In this document: positions 60,479 to 64,000 of the stretch, piece after piece
How the letters are laid out: each line of letters begins with the position of its first letter
How positions within the stretch are numbered: the stretch's first letter is position 1
NCBI RefSeq assembly: GCF_014636235.1
Contig: NZ_BMDZ01000007.1
Coordinates: forward strand, 1 to 64,000
Source: Tistrella bauzanensis
Lineage (GTDB): Bacteria > Pseudomonadota > Alphaproteobacteria > Tistrellales > Tistrellaceae
Reading direction: 5' to 3'
DNA length: 64,000 nucleotides
Translations under genes and position numbers: made by a program
The notes under the pieces: model-generated
What the model saw: only the letters and a program-made list of their open reading frames with translations
Told to the model about the DNA's origin: nothing
Databases searched by the model: none

Positions 60479-61087
60479 ATGCCGACATCAATCCCGGCCG
60501 CTGCCGGGCCGGCCGCCCCTGCCCTTGCCGCGGTTGACCGCCTGATCTTTCTGCGCCACGGCCGCACGGCCTTCAACGCCGAAGGCCGTGTCGCCGGACA
60601 GACCGATATCCCGCTGGACGATACCGGCCGCGCCGAAGCCTGGGCGGCGATTGAGGCCCTGCGGCCGCTCGGCGTTGATGCGGTTGCGGCAAGCCCGATG
60701 CAGCGGGCGCGGGTCACCGCCGCTATCGTCGCCGCCGGTCTGGGTTTCGGCGACGATGCGGTGCAACTGGTGCCGGGCCTGCGCGAACGGAACTGGGGCA
60801 TGTATGAAGGTGCGCCGCTGGGCGAGCGGCCGCCTTACGAGGAGACCCCGCCAGGCGGCGAGCCCTGGCCCGCCTTCGTCGACCGCACCGCCCATGCTCT
60901 GGCCGGCGCCCTGAAGATGATGGGCACGCCACGCCGGCCGCTGATCGTGGCGCATTCCGGCACCGCGCTGGCCCTGTCACGGCTGCTGGATTGCCCGATG
61001 CCGGTCGACAAGGCCCAGAACGCCGTGCCGCTGATCTTCCAGCGCGCCCGCGACCGGTCGTGGCGCTGCTGGCTGCCGGGCCGCTGA
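60479..61087 (+). CDS. Histidine phosphatase family protein
   Basis: 202 residues. LIFLRHGRTAFNAEGRVAGQ holds the catalytic RHG, followed by the downstream Arg/His pattern in RARVTAAIV and a late VAHSGTALALSRLL. The family hydrolyses or transfers phosphates via a phosphohistidine; members include phosphoglycerate mutases and alpha-ribazole phosphatases. The role here is unassigned. It has its own ATG 12 bp after the tandem repeats. The gene is convergent with azoR. Confidence 0.9.
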   Translation: MPTSIPAAAGPAAPALAAVDRLIFLRHGRTAFNAEGRVAGQTDIPLDDTGRAEAWAAIEALRPLGVDAVAASPMQRARVTAAIVAAGLGFGDDAVQLVPGLRERNWGMYEGAPLGERPPYEETPPGGEPWPAFVDRTAHALAGALKMMGTPRRPLIVAHSGTALALSRLLDCPMPVDKAQNAVPLIFQRARDRSWRCWLPGR

Positions 61088-61099
61088 CCCGGCAGCCAG
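61069..61099. terminator. Perfect hairpin with the stop codon in its loop
   Basis: A 12-bp stem (61069-61080 with 61088-61099) formed by the phosphatase's last codons and the following DNA; the TGA at 61085-61087 lies in the 7-base loop. No T tract follows. It lies between two convergent genes and may serve both. Confidence 0.6.
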
Positions 61100-61113
61100 T
61101 CTGGATCGTGCGG

Positions 61114-61743
61114 TCAGGCAGCCACGGCCGCCGGGGCCAGGGCCGAGATCTCGGCCTCGGCGGCCGTGAAGGCCGCGGCAAGCGCGTCCGGCCCCATACC
61201 GACGCCCTCGACTCGGACAATGCTGACATCGGTGATACCGATGAAGCCGAAGACCAGCTTCAGCCAGCTTTCCTGATGATCGGCCGCCTGACCGGCGGCA
61301 CTGGTCGAATAGACGCCGCCGCGGCTGGACGCGATGATCACCTTGCGGCCGCCTGCCAGACCCTCAGGCCCGTTCGGGCCATAACGGAAGGTGCGGCCGG
61401 CACGGGCCAGACGGTCGATCCAGGCCTTCAACTGCGACGACACGGCGAAATTGTACATCGGCGCGCCGATCACGATGATGTCGGCTGCCAGGAATTCCGC
61501 CAGAACCGCTTCGGCCAACGCATATTCCTCGGTCTGCACCGGGGTCAGATCCTCGGTCTTGCCGGCGCGGACCACCGGCGGGCGTTCGCCCGGCAGATGC
61601 GGCAGTTCATCGGCGGCGAGGTTGCGGCTCACGATCTCCAGCCCCGGCATCGCATCAGCAATGGCATTGGTGATGCTGTCGGTCAGCCGGCGCGACAGCG
61701 ACTGGGCACCAGCGACACTGGAATGGATCTGAAGCAGCTTCAT
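61114..61743 (-). CDS. azoR: FMN-dependent NADH:azoreductase (quinone reductase)
   Basis: 209 residues. Flavodoxin-like fold with LLQIHSSVAGAQSLSRRL, IVIGAPMYNFAVSSQLKAW and IIASSRGGVYS, the AzoR signature. It reduces azo dyes and quinones with two electrons from NADH using FMN. It diverges from a LysR gene, the classic arrangement for quinone-responsive control. Confidence 0.93.
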   Translation of the reverse strand: MKLLQIHSSVAGAQSLSRRLTDSITNAIADAMPGLEIVSRNLAADELPHLPGERPPVVRAGKTEDLTPVQTEEYALAEAVLAEFLAADIIVIGAPMYNFAVSSQLKAWIDRLARAGRTFRYGPNGPEGLAGGRKVIIASSRGGVYSTSAAGQAADHQESWLKLVFGFIGITDVSIVRVEGVGMGPDALAAAFTAAEAEISALAPAAVAA

Positions 61744-61808
61744 GGGTCAGGTCTCCAGGTATGGTCAGGACTTTAGTTTCCTGCCCTATAGCTACGGGTG
61801 GAACGATC

Positions 61809-62810
61809 ATGACGCCAGATGACAAAACCTGGATGATAGGTTCCATATATGGAACCATGCATGACCTGAACGATCTGATGATCTTCGCCCGCATCGTCGA
61901 GCATGGCGGTGTCGCGGCGGCGGCGCGGGCCATGGGCCTGCCGAAATCAACCGTCAGCCGCAGGCTGTCGGCACTGGAAGACCGGCTGGGCGTCCGCCTG
62001 ATCCAGCGCACCAGCCGGGCATGGATGGTGACCGATGTCGGGCGCGCCTATCACCGTCATTGTCAGGCGATGATTGCCGCCGCCGATGCCGCACAGGAGG
62101 TGATCGCCCATAATCAGGCCGAACCGCGCGGGCTGATCCGGATGAGTTGCCCGCTGCCATTGCTGTCGACCGCGATCGCGCCGATCCTGGCGCGCTTCAT
62201 GGCCGATTTCCCCGAGGTGCGCATCGAGGTCGATGCCACCCAGCGCCGGGTCGATGTCGTCGAGGAAGGTTTCGATCTCGCCTTGCGGGTCCGGCCACTG
62301 CCGCTGGAAGACAGCGACCTGGTGGTGCGCATCCTGGGTCACAGCACGGTCGCGATCGTGGCGGCACCTGCCCTGCTCGACCGCCATGCCCCGGTTCGTC
62401 ATCCGGACGATCTTGCCCGCCTGCCGACCGTCGCCCAGATGCCACCCGGCGGACGCGGCAGTATCGAGGCCGTCGCGCCCGCGATCCGCCATTGGACGCT
62501 GACCGGCCCTGGGGGGGAAGCCGTCCGGATACCGCACGAGCCACGCTTCGCCGCCGACGACCTGCCGACCCTGCACCATATGGTCCGTGCCGGTCTGGGC
62601 ATCACGATCCTGCCGCATTATCTGGTTCAACACGATCTGACTGCCAGGCGGCTGGTCACACTCCTGCCCGACTGGCGGCCGCCTTCTGGCGCCGTCCATG
62701 CGGCCTTCCCCTCGCGCCGCGGTCTGGTTCCCGCGGTGCGCCGCCTGATCGATCGTCTGGCCGACGAATTCAATGGCGAATCCGGCCTGTCGGAGACTGC
62801 CGCAGAATGA
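61809..62810 (+). CDS. LysR-family regulator divergent from azoR
   Basis: 333 residues from the ATG at 61809, backed by GGGTGGA 7 bases upstream. An alternative ATG at 61857 gives the usual LysR start MHDLNDLMIFARIVEHGG, but no ribosome site precedes it. Winged-helix motif PKSTVSRRLSALEDRLGVRL and an effector domain with PLPLEDSDLVVRILG follow. A perfect 18-bp palindrome lies between the two candidate starts. It overlaps the flavin-reductase-like gene by 4 bases, so translation is coupled. Likely effectors are quinones or electrophiles, by analogy only. Confidence 0.88.
   Translation: MTPDDKTWMIGSIYGTMHDLNDLMIFARIVEHGGVAAAARAMGLPKSTVSRRLSALEDRLGVRLIQRTSRAWMVTDVGRAYHRHCQAMIAAADAAQEVIAHNQAEPRGLIRMSCPLPLLSTAIAPILARFMADFPEVRIEVDATQRRVDVVEEGFDLALRVRPLPLEDSDLVVRILGHSTVAIVAAPALLDRHAPVRHPDDLARLPTVAQMPPGGRGSIEAVAPAIRHWTLTGPGGEAVRIPHEPRFAADDLPTLHHMVRAGLGITILPHYLVQHDLTARRLVTLLPDWRPPSGAVHAAFPSRRGLVPAVRRLIDRLADEFNGESGLSETAAE
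61839..61856. promoter_or_regulatory. Perfect 18-bp palindrome at the azoR/lysR divergence
   Basis: GGTTCCATATATGGAACC, nine-base perfect inverted repeat with no spacer. It lies 96 bp upstream of azoR and at the start region of the LysR gene. LysR or TetR-type sites of this kind are often autoregulatory. Confidence 0.7.
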
Positions 62811-63379
62811 ATACCCACCGGCACCGCCGCTTCGCCAAGTCGCCATTGCCCGTGCATCTGGTGCGGCGCTATCTGGAGCCCGGGCCGGTGGTTCTGGTCA
62901 CCTCGGCCCATGGTGGGGCGACCAACATCATGACGCTGGGCTGGCACACGGTGATGGAGTTCACCCCGTCGCTGGTGGGATGCATGATCTCGGCCGGCAA
63001 TCACAGCTTCGATCTGATCCGGCGGAGCGGCGGCTGCGTGATCAATCTGCCGCCGGCCTCGCTGATCGACGCGGTGGTCGGCATCGGCAACACCAGCGGT
63101 GCGGCGATCGACAAGTTCCGGACCTTCGGCCTGACGCCGACATCCTCCACTGAAATCGAGGCGCCCGCGATCGCCGAATGCTTCGCCAGCATCGAATGCC
63201 GCATCTCGGATGACCGGCTGGTCGACAGCCATAATTTCTTCGTGTTCGAGGTGGTCGCAGCACATGTGGCGACACTGCGGCGTCGACCTGCGACCCTGCA
63301 TTATACCGGTGACGGCGTGTTCATGATCTCAGGACGGCGGATCGACAAATCGGCCTTGTTCGACCCGCGCATGCTTTGA
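62807..63379 (+). CDS. Flavin reductase-like FMN-binding protein
   Basis: 190 residues beginning at the ATG at 62807, which overlaps the LysR stop. PVVLVTSAHGGATNIMTLGWHTV and FTPSLVGCMISAGNHS (parts) match the FMN-binding split-barrel flavin reductase family. Members pass electrons from NAD(P)H to FMN or act as flavin oxidoreductases. With AzoR and its regulator next door, a redox-detoxification unit is plausible. The physiological partner is unknown. Confidence 0.8.
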   Translation: MNTHRHRRFAKSPLPVHLVRRYLEPGPVVLVTSAHGGATNIMTLGWHTVMEFTPSLVGCMISAGNHSFDLIRRSGGCVINLPPASLIDAVVGIGNTSGAAIDKFRTFGLTPTSSTEIEAPAIAECFASIECRISDDRLVDSHNFFVFEVVAAHVATLRRRPATLHYTGDGVFMISGRRIDKSALFDPRML

Positions 63380-63413
63380 GGGTGGCGCCGCGACCGGCAA
63401 TCGGGAGGTCCAT

Positions 63414-64000
63414 ATGCCTGTGGATGACATGCGGACAGGAGCGGGCATCCCTGAGCGGACGTCGCCGCTCGGGCTGGAACGTCATATCAGCGGCAACAGA
63501 TTGATCAGCAGCGACGGCCCGGCATGGAAAGACGTTTTCATACAGGTCTTCGCACGCAACCGCGTCCAACATCCCTTTCTGGTTCCCGCCGTCGCTGAAC
63601 CGCTGCTCGTCTGGGTCATGTCGGGCAGGGCCGTTGTCGAGGAACGGGATGTCGGCGGCGACTGGCAGGCGAGCCACGTGCAGGTGGGCGACTTCTTCCT
63701 GACCCGATCACCGGCGCCCTATGAAATGCGATGGCAGGCCGAAGCTGATCAATCGTTTCAGGTGATGCATCTATACGTCTCTGTGCCGCTGTTCGAAAAG
63801 GTGGCGCGAGAGATGCCGGGACGGGCCAGCGGCATCATCGCCCTGAAGGATGTATCAGGTGGCCGCGACTCGACGATCTCGCATATCCTGAGCCTCCTGT
63901 ACCGTGAACTGATTGCCGACAATGCCGGTGGCAGCAGGCTGTTCGTCGACGGGCTGGCGCAGAGCCTGGCCGTGCATCTTCTGCGCCATTATGCGGTCGT
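63414..64000 (+). CDS. AraC-type regulator, N-terminal part (cut by the window edge)
   Basis: A reading frame opening at the ATG at 63414, with GGGAGG 8-10 bases upstream, continues without a stop to the window end (195 codons seen). It reads MPVDDMRTGAGIPERTSP to SLAVHLLRHYAV. The N-terminal cupin-like region with FVPA-type strands and the final helix resemble the substrate-sensing part of AraC/XylS regulators, whose helix-turn-helix would lie beyond the edge. The assignment is tentative until the rest is seen. Confidence 0.55.
   Translation, partial: MPVDDMRTGAGIPERTSPLGLERHISGNRLISSDGPAWKDVFIQVFARNRVQHPFLVPAVAEPLLVWVMSGRAVVEERDVGGDWQASHVQVGDFFLTRSPAPYEMRWQAEADQSFQVMHLYVSVPLFEKVAREMPGRASGIIALKDVSGGRDSTISHILSLLYRELIADNAGGSRLFVDGLAQSLAVHLLRHYAV

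Overview
This window is GC-rich bacterial chromosome with very little non-coding DNA. Gene order and protein types point to an alphaproteobacterium of the Rhodospirillales/Tistrella type. The blocks pyrH-frr-uppS-cdsA-dxr-rseP-bamA-ompH-lpxD-fabZ-lpxA-lpxI-lpxB, tpiA-secG-pyrG-kdsA-eno and ppiD-trpE / trpGDC-moaC-moeA-lexA-comEC-gltX are classic alphaproteobacterial arrangements, and LpxI replaces LpxH in the lipid A pathway. The genus is an inference from memory and is not proven.

Layout. About 0.2-5.8 kb is the edge of a surface-polysaccharide region: a flippase, a polyprenyl-phosphate sugar-1-phosphate transferase, a secreted GH18-like hydrolase, a FkbM methyltransferase and a PAS_5-type protein. 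About 5.9-11.4 kb (minus strand) holds eno, kdsA, pyrG, secG and tpiA. At 11.8-15.3 kb ppiD and trpE run on the plus strand. At 15.3-20.1 kb a minus-strand block (copA-cueR, a YibQ-type divergent polysaccharide deacetylase, a small heavy-metal-binding protein) separates trpE from trpGDC. At 20.4-25.8 kb trpG-trpD-trpC-moaC-moeA-lexA run on the plus strand. At 25.9-29.7 kb lie comEC (minus) and gltX (plus). About 29.7-45.0 kb is a long minus-strand essential block: lipid A synthesis, outer-membrane assembly, isoprenoid and phospholipid precursors, UMP kinase, ribosome recycling, EF-Ts and S2.

About 45.2-47.9 kb is more accessory: a LysR regulator, a BASS-type transporter and a relic of an enamidase-like amidohydrolase. 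Then come dnaE, an amidase, a LuxR-type regulator, tag, a YciI-like protein, a LysR regulator and the rplM-rpsI ribosomal operon. At 57.7-61.1 kb the plus strand carries an enoyl-CoA hydratase homologue, a CoA-binding protein, MetY and a histidine phosphatase. The right end has azoR diverging from a LysR regulator that is coupled to a flavin-reductase-like gene, then an AraC-type regulator cut by the window edge.

Regulation visible in the DNA: a CueR-type promoter in front of copA; sigma70-like promoters for ppiD, lexA, pyrH, rpsB and rplM (the last with an A-rich UP-like element); hairpin terminators after eno, tsf, lexA and rpsI; and a perfect 18-bp palindrome between azoR and its divergent LysR gene. 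I found no CRISPR array, tRNA, rRNA, prophage or insertion sequence. I see no convincing new multi-gene system. The best second-look items are the enamidase relic, the split trp operon, the palindrome at azoR/lysR, the catalytic-Glu-less crotonase next to metY, and the rpsB promoter embedded in a LysR gene end.
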